Shown here: positions 1 to 5,967 of the stretch, one piece after another
How the letters are laid out: every line of letters begins with the position of its first letter
Numbering within the stretch: position 1 is the stretch's first letter
Assembly (NCBI GenBank): GCA_025929455.1
Contig: JAICMB010000080.1
Coordinates: 1 to 9,921 of the forward strand
Origin: Bryobacteraceae bacterium
GTDB lineage: Bacteria; Acidobacteriota; Terriglobia; Bryobacterales; Bryobacteraceae
Direction: 5' to 3'
Length of the DNA stretch: 9,921 bases
Notes under the pieces: generated by a model
Databases searched by the model: none
Told to the model about the DNA's origin: nothing
What the model saw: the letters and a program-made list of their open reading frames with translations, nothing else
Program-made: the position numbers and the translations under genes

Positions 1-741
1 CTCTACCGCCGCATGCTTCCCGACGTAAGTGACGATATGCTGTTCGTCAGTGCGACCAAGGGGCTCGAACCGGGTACGCTGCTGCGCATGTCGCAGGTGG
101 TCGAAACCGTGATCGGCGAGCGTTTTCTTCCGCGTGTCGCGGCGCTTTCAGGACCTACGTTCGCGCGCGAGGTGGCGCTTGGTGAACCCGCCGCCGTCGT
201 CATCGCTTCCGCCGATACCACCACAGCCGCGGCGATACAACTTGCTTTCTCCGGTCCCACGTTCCGGCTGTATACGAACGCCGACATCACCGGGGTCGAA
301 ATGGGCGCCGCGCTGAAAAACATCATCGCCATCGGTGCGGGGCTCTGCGCGGGCCTCGCGTTCGGCAGCAACGCCGTGGCGGCGCTCATCACGCGCGGGC
401 TGGCGGAGATAACGCGCCTCGCGGTCGCCATGGGCGGCCAGACACGTACGCTGGCCGGACTCGCCGGACTCGGCGACCTCGTGCTCACCTGTACGGGCGA
501 GCTCAGCCGAAACCGCCGCGTCGGCATTGAGCTCGCCCGCGGCCGCACGCTCGCCGACGTGCTGAGTTCGACGAAGATGGTGGCGGAGGGAGTGGAGACC
601 GTTCCCGCCGCCATGGACCTGGCGCGCAAATTCGGCGTCGAAATGCCCATAACGGAGCAGATGGACGCGATCCTGCGCTTCGGGCGCGGTCCCCGCGAAG
701 CCGTCCGCGATCTAATGGAGCGTACACTCACCCAGGAATAG
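1..741 (+). CDS. gpsA: Glycerol-3-phosphate dehydrogenase [NAD(P)+], C-terminal part (5' end cut by window)
   Basis: GpsA reduces dihydroxyacetone phosphate to sn-glycerol 3-phosphate in the cytoplasm, the entry step of phospholipid synthesis. The frame is open from base 1, giving 246 visible residues. Family enzymes have about 330-340, so most of the N-terminal Rossmann domain lies outside the window. Seen in order: SATKG (substrate/NAD loop), LSGPTFAREVA, GAALKNIIAIGAG with the catalytic lysine of the family, then GLGDLVLTCTGELSRNRRVG and MVAEGVETV in the C-terminal helical domain. These are the standard GpsA signatures and none is broken. The gene ends with TAG at 739-741. The sigma-factor gene can start at a GTG one base later, so the two may be co-transcribed. 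Identity is secure; only the 5' end is missing. Confidence 0.96.
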   Translation, partial: LYRRMLPDVSDDMLFVSATKGLEPGTLLRMSQVVETVIGERFLPRVAALSGPTFAREVALGEPAAVVIASADTTTAAAIQLAFSGPTFRLYTNADITGVEMGAALKNIIAIGAGLCAGLAFGSNAVAALITRGLAEITRLAVAMGGQTRTLAGLAGLGDLVLTCTGELSRNRRVGIELARGRTLADVLSSTKMVAEGVETVPAAMDLARKFGVEMPITEQMDAILRFGRGPREAVRDLMERTLTQE

Positions 742-742
742 C

Positions 743-1414
743 GTGACCGGCAGCCTCATCCACGCGCAGTCTGCACAAGCAACTCGGGCAAACCACACGA
801 TGACAACGCGGGCCGCATGCCCGGGCTCTGTGTATCCGGTCCGGAAGGCGGAGCATGATCGCGATGCGGAACTCATGCTGCGCGTCCGCGACGGCGATGA
901 CGCGAGCTTTGCGTTACTGGTCCAGTTTCATCGCGACTCCGTAGTGCACTTCCTGTCGCACATGGTGGACGATCAGGCCGTCGCGGAGGAACTCGCGCAG
1001 GAAGCGTTTCTGCGGGTGTATCGATCACGGAGCACATATGAGCCGTCGGCGAAATTCACGACTTGGCTGTTCCGCATCGTGACGCACTTGGGACTGAATG
1101 CAATTCGAGACGGCAGGAATGAGAGATGCCAAGAGAGACTCGACGCCGAGCGCGATCATGGCGCGTCCAAGCAAATCGCGGATCATGGCAGGACGATCGA
1201 GCAGATCCTGCTTGCGGCGGTGCGGCTGGATGAAATTCGGCGGGCCGTGGCAGAGTTGCCCGCAAAGCAACGCGCGGCGGTGCTGATGCACAAATACAAG
1301 GAGATGGACTACTCACAGATTGCGCAGGCGCTGGGGTGTTCGGAATCCGCGGTGAAATCGCTGCTGTTCCGGGCATACGAGCGGCTGCGCGTGAAGTTGG
1401 CGCATTTGGCGTGA
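743..1414 (+). CDS. ECF-type RNA polymerase sigma-70 factor
   Basis: This is an extracytoplasmic-function sigma factor that would direct RNA polymerase to a dedicated promoter set. Region 2 spans about residues 40-127, with DAELMLRVRDGD, the core-binding/-10 helix EELAQEAFLRVYR, and FTTWLFRIVTHLGLNAIRD. A charged linker follows at about 128-160. Region 4 spans about 163-222, with LPAKQRAAVLMHKYKEMDY and the helix-turn-helix IAQALGCSESAVKSLLFRAYERLR. Regions 1 and 3 are absent, as expected for this class. Start choice is uncertain. The GTG at 743 has AGGA at 734-737 with 5 nt spacing; an ATG at 800 and an ATG at 875 (right at region 2) are alternatives, and residues before about 38 look unconserved. 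No anti-sigma or zinc-finger gene follows. The next gene is convergent 26 nt away, so any partner lies elsewhere. The regulon cannot be inferred. Confidence 0.93.
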   Translation: MTGSLIHAQSAQATRANHTMTTRAACPGSVYPVRKAEHDRDAELMLRVRDGDDASFALLVQFHRDSVVHFLSHMVDDQAVAEELAQEAFLRVYRSRSTYEPSAKFTTWLFRIVTHLGLNAIRDGRNERCQERLDAERDHGASKQIADHGRTIEQILLAAVRLDEIRRAVAELPAKQRAAVLMHKYKEMDYSQIAQALGCSESAVKSLLFRAYERLRVKLAHLA

Positions 1415-1440
1415 GGGGAAGCGGGAGCCGGCGCGCGCAA

Positions 1441-2415
1441 TCAGCGAGACACCGCCGCGCGGAGAGCGGCCGTGCGCTCGGTTAGTGCCGCGACAAAGCA
1501 CGGCACTTCGGTTGGGAGCGCACCCGCGGCATGCAGGGCGGCGGTCCATTGCGCATCCGTGATGCGGCCGAGACGGCGCAGCAGCCAGGCGGCGTCAGCG
1601 ACCGTGATGCCCGACATGAAGTCGCGCGAGTGCTGGCCCTCGAAGCCGAAGCGGATGCTGTGATCATCGAGGCCGGTGATAAATTGCGCGCTCTGGGCGC
1701 GGTACTTGCCGCAATCGAACACGGAGGTATCTCGATACTGATGACCCCAGGCGCCCATGGATTGGCCCCAGTCGTCGACGAAGTAGATCCACTCCGGAGG
1801 GGTCGCGTTTACACGCTCCAGCACACCGAGGTTGCTGCCCTGCAATGAGTCGCGCGCATCTTTGTTGTCCCAGTCGGACACGAACATCACGAGGATCTTC
1901 AGGCCCGCGAGCTGCGGCGTGCCGGTGAACGGATTGCTGTCCCAGCGCCATGTGGCATTATCCACAAACGTGAGACCGGGTTCGAAGCGTTCGAAAGAGG
2001 CGTACGCGAATTGTCCCGTGGAAGCAATGAAATCGGCGGCGCGCTTTAACGGTTCGATTTTTTCAATCACGCCTTCAGGGATGAAATAAGTGGGCTCACC
2101 GTAGTAGCCGAGCGCTGAGGCGAGGCGTGTGCAGAACGTCTCGGCGCGCGCCTCGGGACCGCCTTTCACACGCCAGCGGCGGCCGGCGGCATCGTCGACG
2201 AACACTTTCGGATTGTTACCGCGCAGGTCTTCGGCGACGAAGGTGAACGGAGGCTTGGGCGCGAAAGCGGGGCCGTTTTTTCCCCAGGTGAAGTCGAATG
2301 CACTTACGTCGCCGGGATCGGTCCAGAGCACCGGTTTGATGCCGGGCGGGGGATTGCGCGTACCGCATGCGGACAGCGCAAGAAATGCAATCGCGGGGAG
2401 GAGTTTTAGTCCCAC
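1441..2415 (-). CDS. Predicted lipoprotein, possibly with an atypical kinase-like fold (unknown function)
   Basis: I do not recognise a named family. The 324-residue product begins with a short hydrophobic stretch and a lipobox LSAC (Cys17), so it should be a lipid-anchored periplasmic protein. Residues 70-115 read like the N-lobe of HipA/FAM20-type kinases: WRVK with Lys84, then EARAETFCTRLASALGY with Glu92 as a helix-C-like acid, then YFIPEG. Residues 176-190 contain SDWDNKDAR, similar in placement to a catalytic loop, and residues 210-217 contain IYFVDDWG, placed like a DFG-type metal site. The kinase reading is inference from motif order, not proof. The start is GTG at 2415, inside the last codons of purS (10 nt overlap), which suggests translational coupling. 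The only Shine-Dalgarno-like run is GAGGA at 2428-2432, 12 nt away. The 3' end is convergent with the sigma-factor gene. Confidence 0.85.
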   Translation of the reverse strand: MGLKLLPAIAFLALSACGTRNPPPGIKPVLWTDPGDVSAFDFTWGKNGPAFAPKPPFTFVAEDLRGNNPKVFVDDAAGRRWRVKGGPEARAETFCTRLASALGYYGEPTYFIPEGVIEKIEPLKRAADFIASTGQFAYASFERFEPGLTFVDNATWRWDSNPFTGTPQLAGLKILVMFVSDWDNKDARDSLQGSNLGVLERVNATPPEWIYFVDDWGQSMGAWGHQYRDTSVFDCGKYRAQSAQFITGLDDHSIRFGFEGQHSRDFMSGITVADAAWLLRRLGRITDAQWTAALHAAGALPTEVPCFVAALTERTAALRAAVSR

Positions 2416-2648
2416 TCCACGCGGTATTCCTCGATGACAGGATTGGCGAGCACGTCGCGGGCTATCTGCTCGACTTCAGCGCGCGCGCGGTTCTGGTCGG
2501 CGCCGGCGTCGATCACGATTTCGAAGTACTTGCCCTGGCGGACGGACGCGATGGAGCGATGCCCCTGGCTGACGAGTGCGGAGCGGATGGTTTGGCCCTG
2601 CGGGTCGAGCACCGTCGGCTTCATCGAGACGTACACGCGCGCTTTCAT
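2406..2648 (-). CDS. purS: Phosphoribosylformylglycinamidine synthase subunit PurS
   Basis: PurS is the small structural subunit of the three-part FGAM synthase (PurS-PurQ-PurL) in purine biosynthesis. It bridges the glutaminase PurQ and the synthetase PurL. The 80-residue product matches the family's usual length and pattern: KARVYVSMKPTVLDPQGQT at the N terminus, VRQGKYFEI in the middle and LANPVIEEYRVEW at the C terminus. The ATG at 2648 is chosen because it gives the canonical N terminus. The frame can be read upstream to GTG 2720, but that stretch is the terminator of the preceding gene. No purQ or purL adjoins it; downstream is an unrelated lipoprotein overlapping by 10 nt. There is no Shine-Dalgarno, and a TACAAT box sits 7 nt before the ATG, so the mRNA may be leaderless. 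Confidence 0.95.
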   Translation of the reverse strand: MKARVYVSMKPTVLDPQGQTIRSALVSQGHRSIASVRQGKYFEIVIDAGADQNRARAEVEQIARDVLANPVIEEYRVEWD

Positions 2649-2655
2649 CAAGACC

Positions 2656-2661
2656 ATTGTA
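2656..2661 (-). promoter_or_regulatory. Candidate -10 box for purS (leaderless promoter)
   Basis: On the minus strand this hexamer reads TACAAT, 5 of 6 matches to the sigma-70 -10 consensus. It ends 7 nt before the purS ATG, so transcription would begin at or one base before the start codon. It lies just after the T-tract of the upstream terminator, where purS needs its own promoter. No convincing -35 is visible; the sequence 16-17 nt upstream is the terminator's T-tract. Confidence 0.45.
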
Positions 2662-2671
2662 CGTGTGGCGC

Positions 2672-2717
2672 GCAAAGAAAAAACGGCGGGAGTGGAGACT
2701 TCGATCGCTCCCGCCGT
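2672..2717 (-). terminator. Rho-independent terminator of the LTxxQ gene
   Basis: On the minus strand a perfect 10-bp stem (ACGGCGGGAG at 2717-2708 pairing with CTCCCGCCGT at 2692-2683) encloses a 15-nt loop. A T-run (TTTTTTCTTTG, 2682-2672) follows at once. It starts 18 nt after the stop codon of the LTxxQ gene. It separates that gene from purS, so the two are probably separate transcription units despite sharing a strand. Confidence 0.9.
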
Positions 2718-2734
2718 CACGGTACGAAGCGGAG

Positions 2735-3250
2735 TTATCCGCGGGCTGCTTGGCCGCGCTGAACCCGGCTGTGCCGGTGTCCCGTACGTGTCATGAAGTG
2801 CTGGCCCATGCTGTCGGCCTTGGCCTTCTGATCCGGCGTCAGCGTAGCGTAGAACTTCCCGTACGCCTGCGCGAAGATGGTCGTCATCTGAGTCTGCGCC
2901 TGGGCCTGCTTGGAAGCCAGCTGATTGATCTCAGCCTCGTTGCCGCCCTTGGCCGCGGTGAACAGGGCCTTGCGCGTCTCGCGCAGCTCCTGGCGCAGCG
3001 GCTTGGTCTGCTGCATGGCGTTGCCGAAGATCTCCTTGGCCTGTGCCTGTTGGTCGGCCGTGAGGTTCAGCCGCTGCGAAAGGCGGTTGAACATTTTCTG
3101 TTGCCGCTGTTCACGCTGTTGCGGGTTCACGGCATGGCGGCCGTTATGAACCGGGGTTGACGGTTGCTCGGCAGGCGCTGTGCCCTGCGCGAACATCATG
3201 CCGGCCGCGAGAGCGCTGGCGCCGGCGATTCGAAGGAAAGTTTTTTTCAA
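2735..3250 (-). CDS. LTxxQ-motif (Spy/CpxP-like) secreted protein
   Basis: This is a 171-residue exported protein of the Spy/CpxP type. Family members are small helical periplasmic proteins, some acting as ATP-independent chaperones or stress sensors. Residues 1-22 form a signal peptide: MKKTFLR, then a hydrophobic core ending MMFAQG. The mature part is almost entirely helical and rich in Gln, Lys and Ala. It carries two family motifs, LTADQQ at 63-68 and LTPDQK at 137-142. A basic tail with TGHRHSRVQRGQ ends the protein. The start codon is TTG (3250-3248). It is supported by a strong AGGAGGG at 3266-3260, 9 nt upstream, and by the correct signal-peptide beginning. The gene is followed by a strong intrinsic terminator. 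Whether it is a chaperone, metal-responsive or structural cannot be told. Confidence 0.9.
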   Translation of the reverse strand: MKKTFLRIAGASALAAGMMFAQGTAPAEQPSTPVHNGRHAVNPQQREQRQQKMFNRLSQRLNLTADQQAQAKEIFGNAMQQTKPLRQELRETRKALFTAAKGGNEAEINQLASKQAQAQTQMTTIFAQAYGKFYATLTPDQKAKADSMGQHFMTRTGHRHSRVQRGQAARG

Positions 3251-3259
3251 GGTTTTTCA

Positions 3260-3266
3260 CCCTCCT
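3260..3266 (-). promoter_or_regulatory. Shine-Dalgarno deciding a TTG start
   Basis: The minus strand reads AGGAGGG, a near-full anti-16S match, 9 nt before the TTG at 3250. A GTG overlaps the end of this site but is out of frame with the signal peptide, so the TTG is the better start. It contrasts with purS and the DUF6580 gene, which have no such site. Confidence 0.75.
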
Positions 3267-3369
3267 GCTCAATTGGACGGAGCGACCCTCTCGGGGGTCG
3301 GTAAAGAGATGTAACTCAGGCACTTATTTGATTAACGGCGGTTCACGAACGGGCGCGTGCGGCGCGCCG

Positions 3370-3375
3370 TATAAT
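3370..3375 (+). promoter_or_regulatory. Perfect TATAAT -10 box, probable leaderless promoter of the DUF6580 gene
   Basis: The hexamer TATAAT matches the -10 consensus exactly and stands out in GC-rich sequence. It ends 7 nt before the ATG at 3383, so the predicted transcription start falls at 3382-3383. There is no room for, and no sign of, a Shine-Dalgarno. No clear -35 is seen at normal spacing; TTCACG at 3342-3347 is about 22 nt away, too far. Confidence 0.65.
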
Positions 3376-3382
3376 AAATGCG

Positions 3383-3937
3383 ATGCGCAAATCCAACTGG
3401 CGTCCGGCCGCGTTGTCGCTCACTGTCCTCGGCGCGTTTCTGCGGCTTCTGCCGCATCCGCCCAATTTCGCACCCGTGGGATCCACCAGCGTATTCGCCG
3501 GTGCGCGCCTGGCGGTCTGGCAGGCGTACCTGATTCCTCTCGCGCTGATGGCGGTTACGGACCCCATCATCGCGGCGCGCTATGGCGAGCCCGCGTTTAC
3601 GACGGGACGCTTGTGGGTGTATGCGAGCTTCATGATCAGCGTGTGGCTGGGGCGGCGGGTGCGATCCACCACGAGCGCGCTGAAGATCGGCGGCGTGGTG
3701 CTGGCGAGTTCGGTGCAGTTTTTCCTGATCACCAACTTCGGCACCTGGCTGAACGGGCTGACGCTCGCCGGCGGACATTATCCGCGCACGTTGGCTGGGC
3801 TCGTGGAGTGCTACACATACGCCATTCCGTTTTTCGGCTGGACGGTGTGCGGGGATCTGTTCTACGCCGGTGTCCTGTTCGGAGCGCACGCGTGGCTTTC
3901 GCATCGCGTCGCGCGCGCGGAACTCGTCACCGCCTGA
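3383..3937 (+). CDS. DUF6580-type integral membrane protein
   Basis: This is a 184-residue polytopic membrane protein that fits the DUF6580 pattern from memory. The N-terminal motif is LRLLPHPPNFAPVGS, followed by alternating hydrophobic helices at about 37-58 (ending in TD), 77-90, 102-118 and 145-170. Between them come QFFLITNFGTWLN near 112-124 and HYPRTLAGLVECYTYAIPFF near 132-151, the most family-like segment. Such proteins resemble the substrate-binding (S) subunits of energy-coupling transporters, but no substrate is known. No transporter ATPase or T subunit adjoins it. The ATG at 3383 follows a TATAAT box by 7 nt with no ribosome binding site. The stop is 2 nt before the thioesterase start, so the two genes form one transcript. 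Function beyond 'membrane, possible transporter component' is not supported. Confidence 0.88.
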   Translation: MRKSNWRPAALSLTVLGAFLRLLPHPPNFAPVGSTSVFAGARLAVWQAYLIPLALMAVTDPIIAARYGEPAFTTGRLWVYASFMISVWLGRRVRSTTSALKIGGVVLASSVQFFLITNFGTWLNGLTLAGGHYPRTLAGLVECYTYAIPFFGWTVCGDLFYAGVLFGAHAWLSHRVARAELVTA

Positions 3938-3939
3938 GC

Positions 3940-4341
3940 GTGCGCCCACAGGAGACGCGCTTTCGCGTGCGCTACGCCGAGACCGACCAGATGGGCGTGG
4001 TTTACTACGCGAACTATTTCATCTGGATGGAAATCGGGCGCGCGGAATATTGCCGCGCGGCGGGCATCTGTTATCGCGACATGGAAGCGGCCGATGGTGT
4101 GCGCCTGGCGGTGGTGGATGCGCACTGCCGCTATGTGGCCCCAGCGCGGTACGACGAGGAGATCGCGGTGACGACGTCGATTACCGAAGCGAACCGCCGC
4201 ATGGTGACGTTCGATTACGCGATCCGCGAGGCGCAGTCGGGCAGGGATCTGGCGACGGGCGGGACGAAGCACATTTTTTTGAGTGCGGCGATGCGGCCGG
4301 TGAAGTTGCCGGCGAAATATCGGGCGGTGTTTGGGGTGTGA
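3940..4341 (+). CDS. YbgC/4HBT-family acyl-CoA thioesterase
   Basis: This is a 133-residue single hot-dog-fold thioesterase, which hydrolyses acyl-CoA thioesters in the cytoplasm, usually as a tetramer. The signature YAETDQMGVVYYANYF is at residues 12-27 with the catalytic aspartate of the family at Asp16. It continues as MEIGRAEYCRAAG and CRYVAPARYDEEI. The YbgC histidine of the VVYHANY motif is Tyr23 here, as in 4-hydroxybenzoyl-CoA thioesterases (GIVFYPNY). The aligned N terminus (RPQETRFRVRYAETD) supports the GTG at 3940, 2 nt after the previous stop. There is no strong Shine-Dalgarno, so translation probably depends on reinitiation. The frame is open for hundreds of bases upstream, but that is an overlap artefact with the DUF6580 gene. 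YbgC itself sits with tol-pal genes in proteobacteria; no such genes are here, so the substrate is open. The 3' end is only 6 nt from the convergent operon. Confidence 0.92.
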   Translation: MRPQETRFRVRYAETDQMGVVYYANYFIWMEIGRAEYCRAAGICYRDMEAADGVRLAVVDAHCRYVAPARYDEEIAVTTSITEANRRMVTFDYAIREAQSGRDLATGGTKHIFLSAAMRPVKLPAKYRAVFGV

Positions 4342-4347
4342 GCGCCC

Positions 4348-5967
4348 TCAGTGTGCGGCGGCGATCGCCTGTGCGATAGCCGCGTTGTTGCGAATGCGTC
4401 CGTGCAGCAGCTCGCCGATGACATGGCGAATAGCCGTGGTGCTGAAGGATTTTGAATACACCATGGGCGAGTTCTGATCCGGAAGCTTAAGCAGAAACGG
4501 AACGCCAAGCGTGTCTTCGCGCGGGAGGCGCTCATCTTCGGCGGTCCAGTCGCGGCCATGACGCCACATCCACCAGCGCCAGCCGTGGTCCGACGTCACC
4601 AGTATCGCGGTGCGGTCCGCAAGACCCGCGGTCTGAAGGCGTGCGCGCAGCCGGCCCAGGATCTCGTCGGCGAGGGCGACCGCGTCAACATAACTGTTGC
4701 GGCCGTCGAGCGCCATACCGCTCAGCTTCCGGTTGTACCAAACGGGCGGGTGCGGGACCGGGATGTGTATCAGCGTGAGCGCGATGCCCGGATCGGCGAT
4801 CATGTCTTCCGCATGGGCGAGTAGGCGGCCCGTCCGCTCGGCCATATTCTGGCGCATAGTGCGGTCGGGATTCACACTCGGGACGCGACCCATCAGGGGA
4901 AATCCGGTAATCTGCAGACGCGTGTGCAGCGACATCGCGGATAACAAGGAGCCACCGCCGACATTCTCTTCGGCGCCGGCTCCCATCCAAGCCTTCACCC
5001 AGTAACAGTCTGTCAGGCTGTTGTTGAGAATGCGGCAATACGGGTGATACCAGCCTGCCAGCGCGGTGTTGTATCCAAGTGCGCGCGCATCGTCGAACAC
5101 GTTGCCATCGGGCGTCGCGCCAAAGCGTTCGCGGCCGCGGCTGGTGGTCAATTCGAGGTCACTGGCACCTTGCGGGGTAGAGTGCGTGACACGACGGCCG
5201 AGAATCATGGCGGGCAGGCACAGCAGGGTCGCGTCGCCGGGCGGCGCCGCCGCGGTCGCGTAGAAGCTTTCCGCTCGGAGGCGGTCGAAGTTTGGCAAAT
5301 ACAGTCCGGCTGGGCGCTGCTCGAACGCGATTTTGCGACTGAGGGCATCGAAAACCACCCACACGACGCGCACGGGCGGATTTCCAGCCAAACGGGCTGC
5401 GAGCGGGCGGTCCTGAAATTCGGAGGGGTGATGCGCGATGCCGAATCGAAATGCCTGCAGCAGAATGAATGCGAGCACCGGCCACGAGTAGAGAAACGCG
5501 TCACGCACGGCTCGTGCTAACGGCAATGGCTTCCGGAACGACACGGCGACGGCGGCCGCCGCGCATGCGATAGCAGCCGGCCAGAACCACGCACGATGCA
5601 CGGGCAGATTGAGCGCCAGCTCGCGAAGAACGGCGATCGAAGCCATCCCCGCGGGGACGATCGCGGCAGTTAGAAAAAGCAGCGCCCGCGCGCGGCGGCT
5701 CATGCCGCTGCGGAGTACCAACAGATACGCTGCGAGGAGCGCGGCCGTGAGGATCAGCTCGCAACAAATCACCGGTAGCGCTACGGACGTCCAGAGATCG
5801 TACTTGGCGAAATATGCGCTGCGCCGCTGTCCTAACTCGATCCAGGTCGCCAGGAAACACCAGGTGGAGTAGGAGAGTGCGATGGCGAGCGGCTTGGCGA
5901 TGCGTGCTACTGAGACTGTGCGCGTCCGGGACGGCGGCGCGTTCGCAAGCGGTATGGTGCCGATCAT
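4348..5967 (-). CDS. Membrane-anchored alkaline-phosphatase-superfamily (sulfatase-like) enzyme, copy 2
   Basis: This 539-residue protein has about five membrane helices in its N-terminal third (near 28-44, 62-86, 95-113, 128-143, 156-173) and then a periplasmic-type sulfatase/phosphatase fold. That layout resembles LtaS, OpgB and EptA transferases. Metal-site motifs are VVWVVFDALS (Asp207), HIPVPHPP (His406) and LVTSDHGWR (Asp460-His461). Thr247 in PPGDATLLCLP lies where the family nucleophile is expected. The formylglycine motif CxPxR of true sulfatases is absent, so phospho-group transfer or hydrolysis is likelier. Cys311 and Cys321 flank LNNSLTD and may form a disulfide. Compared with its upstream paralogue, the acid after Asp207 is Ala208 (Glu192 there). 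The start ATG overlaps the paralogue's stop by 4 nt (ATGA), with AAGG 8 nt upstream. It is the last gene of the operon and its substrate is unknown. Confidence 0.88.
   Translation of the reverse strand: MIGTIPLANAPPSRTRTVSVARIAKPLAIALSYSTWCFLATWIELGQRRSAYFAKYDLWTSVALPVICCELILTAALLAAYLLVLRSGMSRRARALLFLTAAIVPAGMASIAVLRELALNLPVHRAWFWPAAIACAAAAVAVSFRKPLPLARAVRDAFLYSWPVLAFILLQAFRFGIAHHPSEFQDRPLAARLAGNPPVRVVWVVFDALSRKIAFEQRPAGLYLPNFDRLRAESFYATAAAPPGDATLLCLPAMILGRRVTHSTPQGASDLELTTSRGRERFGATPDGNVFDDARALGYNTALAGWYHPYCRILNNSLTDCYWVKAWMGAGAEENVGGGSLLSAMSLHTRLQITGFPLMGRVPSVNPDRTMRQNMAERTGRLLAHAEDMIADPGIALTLIHIPVPHPPVWYNRKLSGMALDGRNSYVDAVALADEILGRLRARLQTAGLADRTAILVTSDHGWRWWMWRHGRDWTAEDERLPREDTLGVPFLLKLPDQNSPMVYSKSFSTTAIRHVIGELLHGRIRNNAAIAQAIAAAH

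Noticed and set aside
1531..1848. Plus-strand frame of 105 codons opposite the lipoprotein
   Set aside because: Antisense shadow. The minus strand has the lipobox protein with consistent length and coupling to purS.
2649..2720. Longer PurS beginning at GTG 2720
   Set aside because: The extra 24 residues are encoded by the terminator hairpin and T-run of the preceding gene, and PurS proteins start at the KARVYV strand.
3283..3300. Short inverted repeat CGACCC-6 nt-GGGTCG upstream of the LTxxQ gene
   Set aside because: A 6-bp stem without a T-run or recognisable operator pattern is expected by chance in GC-rich DNA; too little to call a regulatory site.
3157..3939. In-frame upstream extension of the thioesterase frame
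   Set aside because: It crosses the LTxxQ gene start, a promoter and the whole DUF6580 gene in another frame. The conserved 4HBT N terminus starts at GTG 3940.
3332..3949. Minus-strand frame of 205 codons opposite the DUF6580 gene
   Set aside because: Arg/His/Gln-rich and without motifs. The plus strand carries a promoter and a coherent membrane protein here.
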